64,000 bases of DNA from Duganella qianjiadongensis. GTDB lineage: Bacteria > Pseudomonadota > Gammaproteobacteria > Burkholderiales > Burkholderiaceae_D. Positions 1 to 9,110 of the stretch are shown one piece after another (within the stretch, counting starts at the first letter, position 1; each line of letters opens with the position of its first letter). Where the stretch lies: positions 1-64,000 of the forward strand of contig NZ_WWCM01000015.1 in NCBI RefSeq assembly GCF_009857915.1, given 5' to 3'. A model generated the notes under the pieces. The model made no database searches. It was not told the origin of the DNA and saw only the letters and a program-made list of their open reading frames with translations. The position numbers and the translations under genes are program-made.

Positions 1-2
1 GA

Positions 3-350
3 AGATGCCGCAGCGAACTTGGAAGATGGCAGCAAACCAGTTTGCCATTCTGTTTGGGGAACGCTTCACCAACGCGATTAATTAACTACGAACCGCGACC
101 CCGGCACACAAAATTCCTGACAGGTCCCCGGCGCGCGATCTGCGCCGCCGTCCAGCAAACCATACAGCGCCATGAACCCCGCCTTAGCAAGCTGCAGGTA
201 CATCTGCATGCCGAAACCAGTTCCATCAACCGGCTCGGCTTTATCCTGCAGGCACAACTTAGAGACACGCCGGATACCCCACCGGTAAAGTTTGGCGGCG
301 TACTGGAACCTGCCGCGCAGCACTACACTGTTCGCCTCGTTGGTAGCTGA
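3..350 (+). CDS. tssE: Type VI secretion baseplate subunit TssE (5' partial)
   Basis: This is the C-terminal part of a gp25-like T6SS baseplate wedge protein, which would help assemble the tail baseplate with TssF, TssG and TssK. The diagnostic stretch is QQTIQRHEPRL, followed by a predicted beta-rich segment ending PVKFGGVLEPAAQHYTVRL, as in the TssE C-terminus. The frame is open to the left window edge, so the true start lies outside. The portion before the EPRL motif matches the family poorly: the expected YGL-type motif reads INYEPRP. The 5' half may therefore be degenerate. The stop lies 4 bp before the tssF start, as expected for a co-translated baseplate operon. The family call is inferred from the EPRL region and the neighbours. 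Confidence 0.65.
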   Translation, partial: RCRSELGRWQQTSLPFCLGNASPTRLINYEPRPRHTKFLTGPRRAICAAVQQTIQRHEPRLSKLQVHLHAETSSINRLGFILQAQLRDTPDTPPVKFGGVLEPAAQHYTVRLVGS

Positions 351-354
351 CCGT

Positions 355-2181
355 ATGACATCGCCTTTCACCGAACTGCTGCATCGCTACGAACGCGAGC
401 GTATCGACCAGCAGACCATGGTCCGCGAATTTACCCAGCGCTTCCCCGCCGAGACCGCCACGCTCGGCTTAAGCAGTGGCAGCGCCGAGCATCCGCAGAC
501 CCGTGCCCTGCTCGATGCCATCAGCTTTACCAATGCACGCACGCAGCAATGTCTGGATAAAAGTCAGCAGCAGCTACCCAGCGATCTGCTCTCCGTCATC
601 TATCCGCAGGCCGTGCGGCCACTACCGCCGCTTACTATCGCGCACTTTGACAGCCGCAATACCGTATCGACTACAAATAGCCTTATCCCGCGTGGTACCA
701 CGCTACTCTCCCAACGGATCGGCCATACCCGCTGCCAGTTCCGTACCGTCTACGAACTCGAACTCGGTACGGCCCAAGTACTGCAGGCCAGCTTCCGGCA
801 TCAGATCAGCCTCCCTGCGGGCATCATGGCAGCGGAACCGCTAGACGGCGAGATCAGCTTGAAGATTTCCGTCGGACCGGACAGCACGCTACCCTATCTA
901 CGCTTGTTTATCGATGCCGATCCCGCATTTGCCGCCGCACTGCGCGACAGTCTATTCATGCGCTCGGCGGCCGTCTATCTGCAACAGACAGGCAGCCAGC
1001 ACTGGCCGCCGCTCGAGCACGTCCCGCTGCGGCCAGTGGGGTTTGCCGAAGATCAGGCAGTTACCCCAGATGAGCCCCGAGCCCATGCTACCGCTAGGCT
1101 ACTACTGGAATATTTTGCCTATCCGGAGAAGTACAACTTCTTCGATATCGCGCTGGACGAGATCCGCTCACAACTAGAGCCAAGTTGTCAGAGCTTTACA
1201 CTGCACTTCCTGCTAGCACAAGATAGGCACAATAGCGCAACTGCTCGCACCCTGATGCCTCTGGCGGCGCATCACTTGCTCACTGGCTGTACGCCGCTGG
1301 TGAATCTGTTTTCCGTCAGTGCCTGCCCCATCTATCAGGATTACAGCAAATCCGAATACATTCTGCAGGCACATGCCCAGCATCCCGCCGATTACGAAAT
1401 CTACAGCGTGGATCGGGTCACTGCAGTGAAGAAATCACGTAGTGGCATCCACGTGGATGAATACCATCCCTACTATTCGCTCAAACATGGCGAGGCCAGC
1501 GACCAGACTGGGCGTCACTGGTTCGCCCGTCGCGACGAACATCTGGCAGAAATCAGTCCCGGCTACGAAACGCGGATTGCCTTTGTGGACCATGCGCTCG
1601 ATCCGCTGGATACGGATATCAGCACCGTCTCCGTCAACCTGACCTGCACCAATCGGGATCTATGCTCACGCCTGCCGCTAGGTCATACCGATGGCGACTT
1701 CCAGCTCACCAGAGGGCAGGGTGCTTATCCCATCCGCATGCTACGTCAGCCAACCCCGCCGCGGCGTCTTGCCGCTAGCGACTAATGGCGTCTGATTTCC
1801 CACCTTGCCAGCAGCCAGCAATCTTTGCTGCACGACGATCTTGCCCCCTTGAAGGAAATGCTGGTACTACATGACCCCGTACAGAGTCCCGCCAGCCGTA
1901 GCCAGATCCAGGGCCTGATTGCGCTCAATACCAGAGCGGACTTTCTGCCTTACCGCAGCGCCGCTACCCGCGGCTTTCTGTTCGGCATACGCATAGGCGT
2001 CACCATCAATGAACCTGCCTACCACACCTGCGGCCTGTACCTGTTCAGCCAATTACTCGATCACCTATTCGGCCTGAGTACGCAGCTCAACACCTTTGTG
2101 CGTCTGAGCTTGTGCTCACAACAAACCGGTAAGGAACTGATGCAATGTCCAGCACGCAGCGGTTACCAGAACATACTGTGA
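355..2181 (+). pseudogene. tssF: tssF (T6SS baseplate) interrupted by an in-frame TAA stop
   Basis: TssF (VasA/ImpG family) forms the T6SS baseplate wedge with TssG. The gene starts at 355 with MTSPFTELLHRYERERI, the usual TssF N-terminus. The frame runs 476 codons to a TAA at 1783-1785, then stays open in the same frame to 2181. The sequence after the stop, beginning WRLISHLASSQQSLLHDDL, is the conserved TssF C-terminal domain. The joined product would be about 608 residues, normal for TssF. A single CAA to TAA change at 1783 would explain the stop. The 3' end overlaps tssG by 37 bp. The gene could be truly broken, read through, or carry a base-call error. The C-terminal 132 codons are unlikely to be made separately, as no good start follows the stop. 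Confidence 0.85.
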
Positions 2182-3182
2182 TAGCGCGGCTCGTAAGTGC
2201 CCCCTATCGCTTCGAATTCGTCCAGGCGGTGAGACTGCTCGACGGCTGGCTGGGGCACAGCGATACTGACCGGCTCAGCTCCTGCATCCGCTTTCGCAGC
2301 CGAACCCGGCTTGGCTTTGCAACGAGCCAGATTGACGCCATCGAACTCGAATATGCCGCAGCGACCAGTACCGACGCAGGGCAACGACCTAGAATCACCC
2401 TTACACCTACACTACCCAGCCTGTTCGGCTCGACGGGCGAATTACCCTATGCCGCCAGCTATCGCCTGATGGAAACCCACAGCAGGGGACGCATGGAAAG
2501 CACACAGGCGTTCTACGATATGCTGTTTCATCGCTCTATCGAGTTGCACTATATCGCCAGCAACCGTAGCCGCATCTTCCGCTCCATCACTGCGCAAGGC
2601 AAGCCGGCATTACTGCCCGTGCTGATGGCGCTCACCGGAGTACCTGCCGGATCAAGACAGCCAGGCGGCATACCCGATGCAGCCATCGCCAGCTACGCGG
2701 CGCTTCTGCAACGCCCCGTCACGTCGGTCACCACCCTCGCGCCTGCACTGGCCGACTACCTCAGCTTACCTGTCGAAATCATTCAGTTCCTGCCTGACTA
2801 CTACCAGCTTGGTGAAGAAGAAAGAGTCCAACTGGGGAAGCGAAATCATCGTCTGGGCAGGACACTCATACTGGGGCGCCGGATTCCCAATTTCCAGCGC
2901 CGTATCCGCCTGAGTATCGGTCCACTTAAACGACAGCAATATGACCCCTTACTGCCAGAGCGGGAGGGATGGCGAGCCTTGAAGAGCTTTATTTCTTTAT
3001 TCAAATTGAGCAGTCTTCAGCTCGAAGTTCTGCTCTTTCTGGCGCAGGGAGAAACCCGTCAAAGCCGTCTCGGCAAGACCGCTCTCGGCTATGGCTATCA
3101 CCTCGGTCTGACGGCACACGGGCCCCACTACGGGGCCATGCGCTATGCGCTACCTACCATAGCAACAGGGAATCAGCCATGA
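2145..3182 (+). CDS. tssG: Type VI secretion baseplate subunit TssG
   Basis: TssG (VasB/ImpH family), 345 residues, is the partner of TssF in the T6SS baseplate wedge. The N-terminal YRFEFVQAVRLLDGW motif and the later IIQFLPDYYQLGEEERVQLG region are typical. It starts at ATG 2145 inside the 3' end of tssF, with an AAGGA sequence about 8 bases upstream. Its TGA overlaps the ATG of vgrG by 4 bp, so the genes are probably translationally coupled. It is full length with no internal stop, unlike its upstream partner tssF. The call is firm from sequence plus context. Confidence 0.92.
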   Translation: MSSTQRLPEHTVIARLVSAPYRFEFVQAVRLLDGWLGHSDTDRLSSCIRFRSRTRLGFATSQIDAIELEYAAATSTDAGQRPRITLTPTLPSLFGSTGELPYAASYRLMETHSRGRMESTQAFYDMLFHRSIELHYIASNRSRIFRSITAQGKPALLPVLMALTGVPAGSRQPGGIPDAAIASYAALLQRPVTSVTTLAPALADYLSLPVEIIQFLPDYYQLGEEERVQLGKRNHRLGRTLILGRRIPNFQRRIRLSIGPLKRQQYDPLLPEREGWRALKSFISLFKLSSLQLEVLLFLAQGETRQSRLGKTALGYGYHLGLTAHGPHYGAMRYALPTIATGNQP

Positions 3183-5986
3183 ATCTGGATAGTGCCCTTA
3201 CCAGTCTTTATGACGCTTTCACGCGCCTCACATCCGCCCAGCGCCCCTTGCGTCTACGTCTGGCCATGGCCGATGGCGTGCACGATAACTTACTGCTGCC
3301 ACAGCGACTAGTCGGCCACGAGGCTATTTTCGACGGCCACACTTTTCACCTGCTCTGCATCGCTGACACTGCCATGTTGGCGCTTAAGGATTTCATCGGC
3401 GTGCCAGCGGAAATCCAGATCGTCACGGCGACGGGTGAGCTACGCAGCATCTGCGGCATCGTCGCCAGCGCCGCCAGCGGCGAAAGCGACGGTGCTCTGG
3501 CCACCTACGAACTGACCATCACCGATGCCCTACAGATCATGGAGCACCGTCTGAACACACGGGTGTTTCGCAACATGAACGAACTCGACATCATCTCTAC
3601 GCTGGTGAACGAATGGCAGCAAAAGATGAGCGTCATGCGTAGCAGCTTTGCGCTGCAGATCGATAGCGTGCTGGCTAGCCGCGATCATCCGGCACGCGAA
3701 TTCACCTTCCAGCACAATGAGTCGGATGCCGGCTTCATACGCCGGCTGATGAAACGGCGCGGCATCGCGTGGTTTTTCCAGTCCGGCCAAGGGAACGCCG
3801 AACTGCCCGCGCATAGGCGCAGCACCGACACGCCTATGCACACGCTGCTGCTGTTCGATGCCAGCATGCGACTGCCACGCAACGAGGCTGGCTCGGTCGC
3901 ATTCCAGCGCGATCTCGCCACCATGGAGAGCGATGCAATTACCGGATGGAGCGCCGTCAGAACGCTGCAAAGCGCACAGGTACAGAACTTCAGCTGGGAC
4001 TATCTGCAGCCAGCAGCACGCGACGCCATGCGCAGCACTGCCGCCAGCACTCGCGATCAGGGCGAACTAGGCAGCCGGCTTGCAGATGAACTGCTAAGCC
4101 ATCTGGTGCTGGCGCCGCATAGCGGTGATGACAAGGCCGATCTCGATAGTCAGACAACGGCACGGCTGGATAGCCATGATTACGCCGCCAAGCACTTTCG
4201 CGGCGAAGGCACGGCACGCGATCTGGCCGTGGGTACATGGATAGAACTATGCGGCCATGCGGAACTGGACAGCCATGCGGCAAACCAGCGCGAATTCGTC
4301 ATAACCGCACAGGACATTGCCGCCGACAATAATCTCCCCAAAGAGATGAATGAGCGTATCGTCCGCCTGTTCGCGGATAGCGGCTGGAGCACTGGCCGCT
4401 ACCATGTCTTTCAGCAGCACGGCCGGCCTCTGCGCTTTCTGACGCGCTTTCAATGCGTGCGCCGTGGAACGCCGATCATCGCGCCTTACGACTCGCGCAC
4501 TGATATCCCCCAGCCCCGGCTGCAAAGTGCCCTAGTAGTCGGGCCGGAACTGCATAAGGTCTGGTGTGACGAATACGGCCGCGTCAAAATCCGCTTTCCT
4601 GCCACGCGCGAAGAAGATCATCACCATGCAGGCGGAATAGGCGCTAACGAAGCCGAGTCGGATTCGGCCTGGGTACGCGTGGTGTCAAACTGGGCCGGCG
4701 ATGGTGCGGGCAATCTCGCACAATGCGGCGCACTACATCTGCCCCGTGTCGGCAGCGAAGTGCTGGTGGACTTTCTCGGCGGTGATCCGGACAAGCCCGT
4801 CATCATCGGCCAGCTGTTCAACGGCGCGGCGCCACCGCCTGCATTCAGCCGCACTGGGGCCTTACCGGGCAATGCTGCACTATCCGGACTGCGCAGCCGT
4901 GAGCTGGGCGGAACGCGCGGCAATCAGCTCCGGCTCGATGACACGGAAGGGCAGATCAGCGCACAACTGGCTTGCGATCATGGTGCGAGCGAGCTTAATC
5001 TGGGATACCTGACCACTCCCCGCATCAATGGCAGTGCAGAACCTCGGGGCGAGGGTGCGGAATTGCGTTCGGATCAGGCGGTAGCCTTGCGCGGCGTACA
5101 GGGCGTATATCTGGTAGCGGGCAGCAGGGCAGATCTACAGCTTGAACGGCAAGCGCTGAAGGCCGTCACTGACGATGCCGAGAACGTGCGTAAGGAGCTA
5201 GACCGTCTAGCTACAGTGCACGAGCTCGCGCACGCACAAAGCACAAGCGTCGCGGAACTAGTCAGCAAAATCGAGCACTGGGACGGCGCATCCAACCTCG
5301 CACAGAATGCCACGGGCGCAACTGATGCCGGCACCATGGCCGGTGCACCGCTCATCGCAGCGCACGGCGACGCAGGCGTCGTGATCAGTAGCGCAGACAC
5401 CGTGCTGATCGGTACGCAGAAAAATTTCGAGACGAGCAGCATAGGCGACCATCAGGCATCCGCTGGGCGCAGCCTATTTCTGCGAGCGACTCAGGCCGTG
5501 CAATTATTCGCTGCCAAACTGGGCATGCGTCTGATTGCAGGCGCGGGCAATATCCAGATCGAAGCCCACGAGGGCGAAATCGTCATCAAATCTCTCAAGC
5601 GCATCCACCTGATATCCAACGAATGCGTGCGACTGGAAGCACCCACACTGCAATTCATCTCGCAGGGCGCCAAGACCAGCTATGTCGATGGCCAGATTGC
5701 CGACGAATGTAAAGCCAATTACACCGTCAAATGCGCGGAGTATGTCCAGCTAGGCGCAGGCGACTCCAGCAGCGAAACACTCAAGCTGCCACACAACGAC
5801 GACGAGCATGACCAGCAAGTCCAGCTACGCGATCTGCAAACTAAGGCGGCCCTGCCCAATCAGCGCTATCGCATTACGGTCGAAGATGGAAAAGTCTATG
5901 AAGGTAAGTCCGATGCAAACGGGCTGACAGAGCGCTTTAGCACCAAGGAAGCCTTCGCTCATTACGACATTGAGTTACTAGATTAA
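3179..5986 (+). CDS. vgrG: Type VI secretion tip protein VgrG with C-terminal extension
   Basis: VgrG is the trimeric spike at the tip of the T6SS tube and carries effectors. The protein has 935 residues. An N-terminal gpD/gp27-like part spans about residues 20-340, with the typical FTFQHNESDAGFIRRLMKRR. A gp5-like OB fold lies around 460-550 (VWCDEYGRVKIRFP ... PVIIGQLFNG). A DUF2345 region lies at about 680-840. The last ~65 residues (RYRITVEDGKVYEG ... LTERF) resemble the small transthyretin-like tail seen on some VgrGs, which may be the docking site for the lipase encoded next. The start at 3179 was chosen because it overlaps the tssG stop and gives the family N-terminus. A degraded copy of its 3' end occurs at 8877-9098. 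Confidence 0.93.
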   Translation: MNLDSALTSLYDAFTRLTSAQRPLRLRLAMADGVHDNLLLPQRLVGHEAIFDGHTFHLLCIADTAMLALKDFIGVPAEIQIVTATGELRSICGIVASAASGESDGALATYELTITDALQIMEHRLNTRVFRNMNELDIISTLVNEWQQKMSVMRSSFALQIDSVLASRDHPAREFTFQHNESDAGFIRRLMKRRGIAWFFQSGQGNAELPAHRRSTDTPMHTLLLFDASMRLPRNEAGSVAFQRDLATMESDAITGWSAVRTLQSAQVQNFSWDYLQPAARDAMRSTAASTRDQGELGSRLADELLSHLVLAPHSGDDKADLDSQTTARLDSHDYAAKHFRGEGTARDLAVGTWIELCGHAELDSHAANQREFVITAQDIAADNNLPKEMNERIVRLFADSGWSTGRYHVFQQHGRPLRFLTRFQCVRRGTPIIAPYDSRTDIPQPRLQSALVVGPELHKVWCDEYGRVKIRFPATREEDHHHAGGIGANEAESDSAWVRVVSNWAGDGAGNLAQCGALHLPRVGSEVLVDFLGGDPDKPVIIGQLFNGAAPPPAFSRTGALPGNAALSGLRSRELGGTRGNQLRLDDTEGQISAQLACDHGASELNLGYLTTPRINGSAEPRGEGAELRSDQAVALRGVQGVYLVAGSRADLQLERQALKAVTDDAENVRKELDRLATVHELAHAQSTSVAELVSKIEHWDGASNLAQNATGATDAGTMAGAPLIAAHGDAGVVISSADTVLIGTQKNFETSSIGDHQASAGRSLFLRATQAVQLFAAKLGMRLIAGAGNIQIEAHEGEIVIKSLKRIHLISNECVRLEAPTLQFISQGAKTSYVDGQIADECKANYTVKCAEYVQLGAGDSSSETLKLPHNDDEHDQQVQLRDLQTKAALPNQRYRITVEDGKVYEGKSDANGLTERFSTKEAFAHYDIELLD

Positions 5987-5999
5987 TAGTGAGGAAACC

Positions 6000-7709
6000 A
6001 TGGCAGATGGCCAGCATTTACCACTCGACCCATTTAACGCCCGAAAATGTGCAAGTGGCTTTTGTACACCGCTAGCTGATCAGAGAACCCAGGTAGTGCA
6101 CATACCACCTACGGAGGTGATACCGATCATTTTTATCCCTGGCATCATGGGATCGAACCTGCGCATGTCAGCCAAGCGACAGGTACTGCTGAAAAAGAAC
6201 AACAACATCGCATGGCGCGTGGACTCAGATTATGAGACCAGTCTCTTCATTGGACTCACTGCGGGTGAAAGACAAAAGCAGCTCGACCCCAGCGAAACAT
6301 GTGTGGATACCTATGACGAAGGCCAAAGTGAAACTGGCGATCCTAGTGAGACGGCATTAAAGCGAAATAACGGTGTCAAGCTCAGAAAGGTCTTTCAGCA
6401 ACACATCCCTAACAATTTCGGCGTTCTGCTTACCGCTGATCCTTCAGGATCAAAAAGAAGAAAGACCCATTTGGAAAAGGCACTAGAACGTGGTTGGGGT
6501 GAAATTCTTTTTGACAGCTATGGAGCGCTATTGCAGCTCCTAGAAAAACATCTGAAGGAACCTATGTGCTCGGAATCTGAATTATCAGAGTGGTGGAAAA
6601 ACACCCTAGTCCAAGTTGATCCAAAAAAATGGGGAGCCGTATCACCCACAGATCTCCCACAATTGAAGGACACAGAAATCATTGCTGCCCTAGCCCAAAG
6701 ATGGTTCCCGACACATGCAATGGGCTATAACTGGCTTGAATCGAATTCAATTTCAGGAATCAAGATATCTGAACGAATCACAGCACTTATTTCAAAATAC
6801 AACAATACAGTCTATAAGTGTGAAAAAGTAATCTTAATCACGCATTCAATGGGCGGCCTAACTGCTCGCGCTGCCATGCATCCGGCAATCGGAAAAATCG
6901 AAAATAGTGTACATGGTGTAATTCATGGAGCCATGCCAGCCTTGGGGGCGGGTACAGCATACAAGCGCATGCGCTGCGGCTTTGAGGGCTATTCCCTCAG
7001 TATTGTTCGAAATGTTCTGGGCGCGACAGGAGCGGAAGTAACTTCTGTGCTTGCAAATGCACCTGGAGGGTTAGAACTGCTTCCCAGCAAAGCATATGGA
7101 AATGGGTGGTTACAGGTAATGCATGAAAATCAATTAATTTTCGCGCTTCCACAAAATGGTGATCCGTATAGCGAAATATATAAATTGAAGGACAAATGGT
7201 TCCGGCTATTAAAAGAAGAATGGATAAATCCGGGCCTTTTAGGCGAAAGAAATATCAATCGAAGCTTCGCTCTGCTAGATGAAGCAAAGACTTTTCATGA
7301 AAAACTAAATGGATACTTCCACCCCAATAGTTATGCAGTATATGGGGCTGACAGAAAAAAGGCCGCTTGGGGCAATGTGACGTGGCAACTCGATTTTGAA
7401 GTTACGCCAAAAGAGAATCTGGACCTCTGCGTGTCTATCGACAATGGCATAGGTGAAATCTATTTCACTCAAGAGCTTGCCCTAAAAAAATTAAGCACCG
7501 ACCTCGGGCCCTTCAAAGCCGACCTCGCCACAGCTCAAGATCCAGGTGATGAGACTGTAGCAATATGCTCCTCAGATAGCCAAAGGAAATTCTGCAAAGC
7601 AGTCTTTCGCCAAACGGGTTACGAACACCAAGAGAGTTTCAAAGACGAAAAATCTATTGCAGCCACCTTCTATTCATTAATTAAAATTATTCAAAGTATA
7701 AAACGTTGA
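6000..7709 (+). CDS. T6SS lipase effector, PGAP1-like alpha/beta hydrolase (Tle4-like), copy 1
   Basis: A 569-residue alpha/beta hydrolase likely to be a T6SS antibacterial phospholipase. The oxyanion region PIIFIPGIMGSNLRM lies at 42-56. The nucleophile elbow THSMGG puts Ser at 283. A C-terminal GDETV (Asp517) and YEHQ (His543) complete a plausible catalytic triad. There is no signal peptide, as expected of cargo delivered by the spike. The shared N-terminus with two cysteines (RKCASGFC) is conserved in copy 2 and may be a loading segment. It lies 13 bp after vgrG and 3 bp before a Tli4-type immunity gene, which supports a Tle4/Tli4 pair as in Pseudomonas. The gene is visibly richer in A+T than its neighbours. 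No DUF4123 or DUF1795 adaptor gene is present here. Family placement rests on motifs and the immunity partner. Confidence 0.82.
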   Translation: MADGQHLPLDPFNARKCASGFCTPLADQRTQVVHIPPTEVIPIIFIPGIMGSNLRMSAKRQVLLKKNNNIAWRVDSDYETSLFIGLTAGERQKQLDPSETCVDTYDEGQSETGDPSETALKRNNGVKLRKVFQQHIPNNFGVLLTADPSGSKRRKTHLEKALERGWGEILFDSYGALLQLLEKHLKEPMCSESELSEWWKNTLVQVDPKKWGAVSPTDLPQLKDTEIIAALAQRWFPTHAMGYNWLESNSISGIKISERITALISKYNNTVYKCEKVILITHSMGGLTARAAMHPAIGKIENSVHGVIHGAMPALGAGTAYKRMRCGFEGYSLSIVRNVLGATGAEVTSVLANAPGGLELLPSKAYGNGWLQVMHENQLIFALPQNGDPYSEIYKLKDKWFRLLKEEWINPGLLGERNINRSFALLDEAKTFHEKLNGYFHPNSYAVYGADRKKAAWGNVTWQLDFEVTPKENLDLCVSIDNGIGEIYFTQELALKKLSTDLGPFKADLATAQDPGDETVAICSSDSQRKFCKAVFRQTGYEHQESFKDEKSIAATFYSLIKIIQSIKR

Positions 7710-7712
7710 AAA

Positions 7713-8843
7713 ATGAAGAAAATTTTAATTAGAAAATTTTTGAAGGCTTCTTTGATCATGTGCTTTATAGAACATGATTATGCGTATTCATCAGAATATA
7801 GAAAAACAGAAGTCGTGGAGAATCAAATGAATGATAGATTCGCAAATAAATTAAAAGTTCATGACATCTGTTTTACGAGATTTTTGATGTCTGCGCCAGA
7901 AAAAACTACTATTGTTTATGGCCGGCTTACCGCCGGCGGAGAAATAAGTAGGCTTAAAAATCAGGCTGAAAATTTAGGAAATATAATTCAAGAAATGATC
8001 AAAGAAAATGAAAGAAACCATCATTTATTTCCAAAAGATGAAGATGTCGATTTTGCGGTAGATGCACCAATCCTGATCAATGGAGTGAATATCACTCACT
8101 TAGTTAACATTGTCGGATTTTCCTATTACGACATATACACCTTTATAAAAATCGGAAACGATGCTTATGTTATTGAGGCGAAAGGCATGCCCAAGAGTCT
8201 GGTCAGGGAATATTTGGGGAAAAATCTTTCCACCGCAAAGCATTTAAGAGCTCTGGAAGAGAAAACAGTTCCAGATGATCCTGGAATATGTCTTGACGGA
8301 GTAATTTCCACCATAGATTCGCCTTACGAGGGCATCGAAATGGGACTCAGACTACATGATCATCCTGATGTTCATTTCTCGATAACCATAATGAAGAATC
8401 GCGATTTTTTACAGAAATTTGATTTAGCAAAAGATATCGCTAATGGACAAAAAGAAGCGGCGGAAAAAGGACTTGGCGCATGGGCAAGTCATCTCAAAGT
8501 TCTCAGGCTTAGAAAACGTGTAGTGAATAATTGGGACGGAGAGGAAGCTCTACTTCGAATTCCCAGCGGTTATGGAAAGCCTTCCGTTCATAAATTCACA
8601 TTTCGGGCCAGCGGAAAAACTAACGCAGCACTTTATCCCTTTGTTCAAATGACTCTAGATACTGGAGTCAAAGGCAATATGTCCACCGGACAAAAGCCTA
8701 GCCTCTCGGACGAAGCAGCACTCGCTCTCTGGGATAGTCTGCTCAACTCCATACGTGTCCGTCCGAATGCGCTGGTGCCTAGTGCAACAACGACCGCCAA
8801 ACAGAACGACTCACTGCCCAAGTCAGCCCCAACCGAGGAATAG
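7713..8843 (+). CDS. Tli4-type T6SS immunity protein, copy 1
   Basis: A 376-residue protein with a basic N-terminus and hydrophobic stretch (about residues 1-26) that looks like a Sec signal peptide. The mature protein should therefore be periplasmic, where it would neutralise the adjacent lipase. The segment ICFTRFLMSAPEKTTIVYGRL matches the Tli4 N-terminal domain pattern. The C-terminus SLSDEAALALWDSLLNSIRV matches the Tli4 C-terminal domain. The first two thirds are strongly AT-rich with many AAA and ATT codons. The last ~100 codons approach the host composition and are the part best conserved with copy 2. Specificity for the upstream effector is inferred from adjacency. Confidence 0.8.
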   Translation: MKKILIRKFLKASLIMCFIEHDYAYSSEYRKTEVVENQMNDRFANKLKVHDICFTRFLMSAPEKTTIVYGRLTAGGEISRLKNQAENLGNIIQEMIKENERNHHLFPKDEDVDFAVDAPILINGVNITHLVNIVGFSYYDIYTFIKIGNDAYVIEAKGMPKSLVREYLGKNLSTAKHLRALEEKTVPDDPGICLDGVISTIDSPYEGIEMGLRLHDHPDVHFSITIMKNRDFLQKFDLAKDIANGQKEAAEKGLGAWASHLKVLRLRKRVVNNWDGEEALLRIPSGYGKPSVHKFTFRASGKTNAALYPFVQMTLDTGVKGNMSTGQKPSLSDEAALALWDSLLNSIRVRPNALVPSATTTAKQNDSLPKSAPTEE

Positions 8844-8846
8844 ACC

Positions 8847-9098
8847 ATGACCGCAACGCTCAAAGTCTTGTGTCGTCGATGAATGCAAAGCCAATTACAC
8901 CGTCAAATGCGCGGAGTATGTCCATCTAGGTGCAATTGCGCGATCTGCGAACTAGAGCCGCCCTGCCCAATCAGCGATACCGCATTACGGTAGAAGATGG
9001 AAAAGTCTATGAAGGAAAGTCCGATGCAAACGGACTGACAGAACGCTTCTGCACGAAGCTAGCCTTTGCGCATTACAACATCGAGTTACTTGATTAAG
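8847..9098 (+). pseudogene. Duplication scar: start of tssK fused to a decayed vgrG 3' end
   Basis: Bases 8847-8872 repeat the first codons of tssK (compare 11953-11978, a few mismatches). From about 8877 the sequence switches to a copy of the vgrG 3' end (compare 5698-5986). The vgrG-derived part has lost roughly 84 bp between 'taggtgca' and 'gcgcgatctgc', is frameshifted and carries stops, but ends like vgrG with codons for ITTSSYLI-like residues replacing the original tail. No functional protein is expected. This is what remains where one copy of a unit running from the vgrG tail through lipase, immunity gene and tssK start was joined head to tail to a second copy. An alternative frame opens at 9066 and runs into the second lipase but lacks the family N-terminus. 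Confidence 0.88.
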
Positions 9099-9110
9099 AG
9101 GTCGAAAATT

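Noticed and set aside
1825..2181. Separate short gene after the tssF stop
   Set aside because: It is the C-terminal domain of TssF in the same frame, with no credible ribosome site of its own.
2969..3178. Extension of the vgrG frame upstream of 3179
   Set aside because: It overlaps tssG and its translation is unlike VgrG; the family N-terminus starts at 3179.
9066..9110. Upstream ATG for the second lipase
   Set aside because: These 15 codons come from the decayed vgrG tail; the conserved lipase N-terminus begins at 9111.
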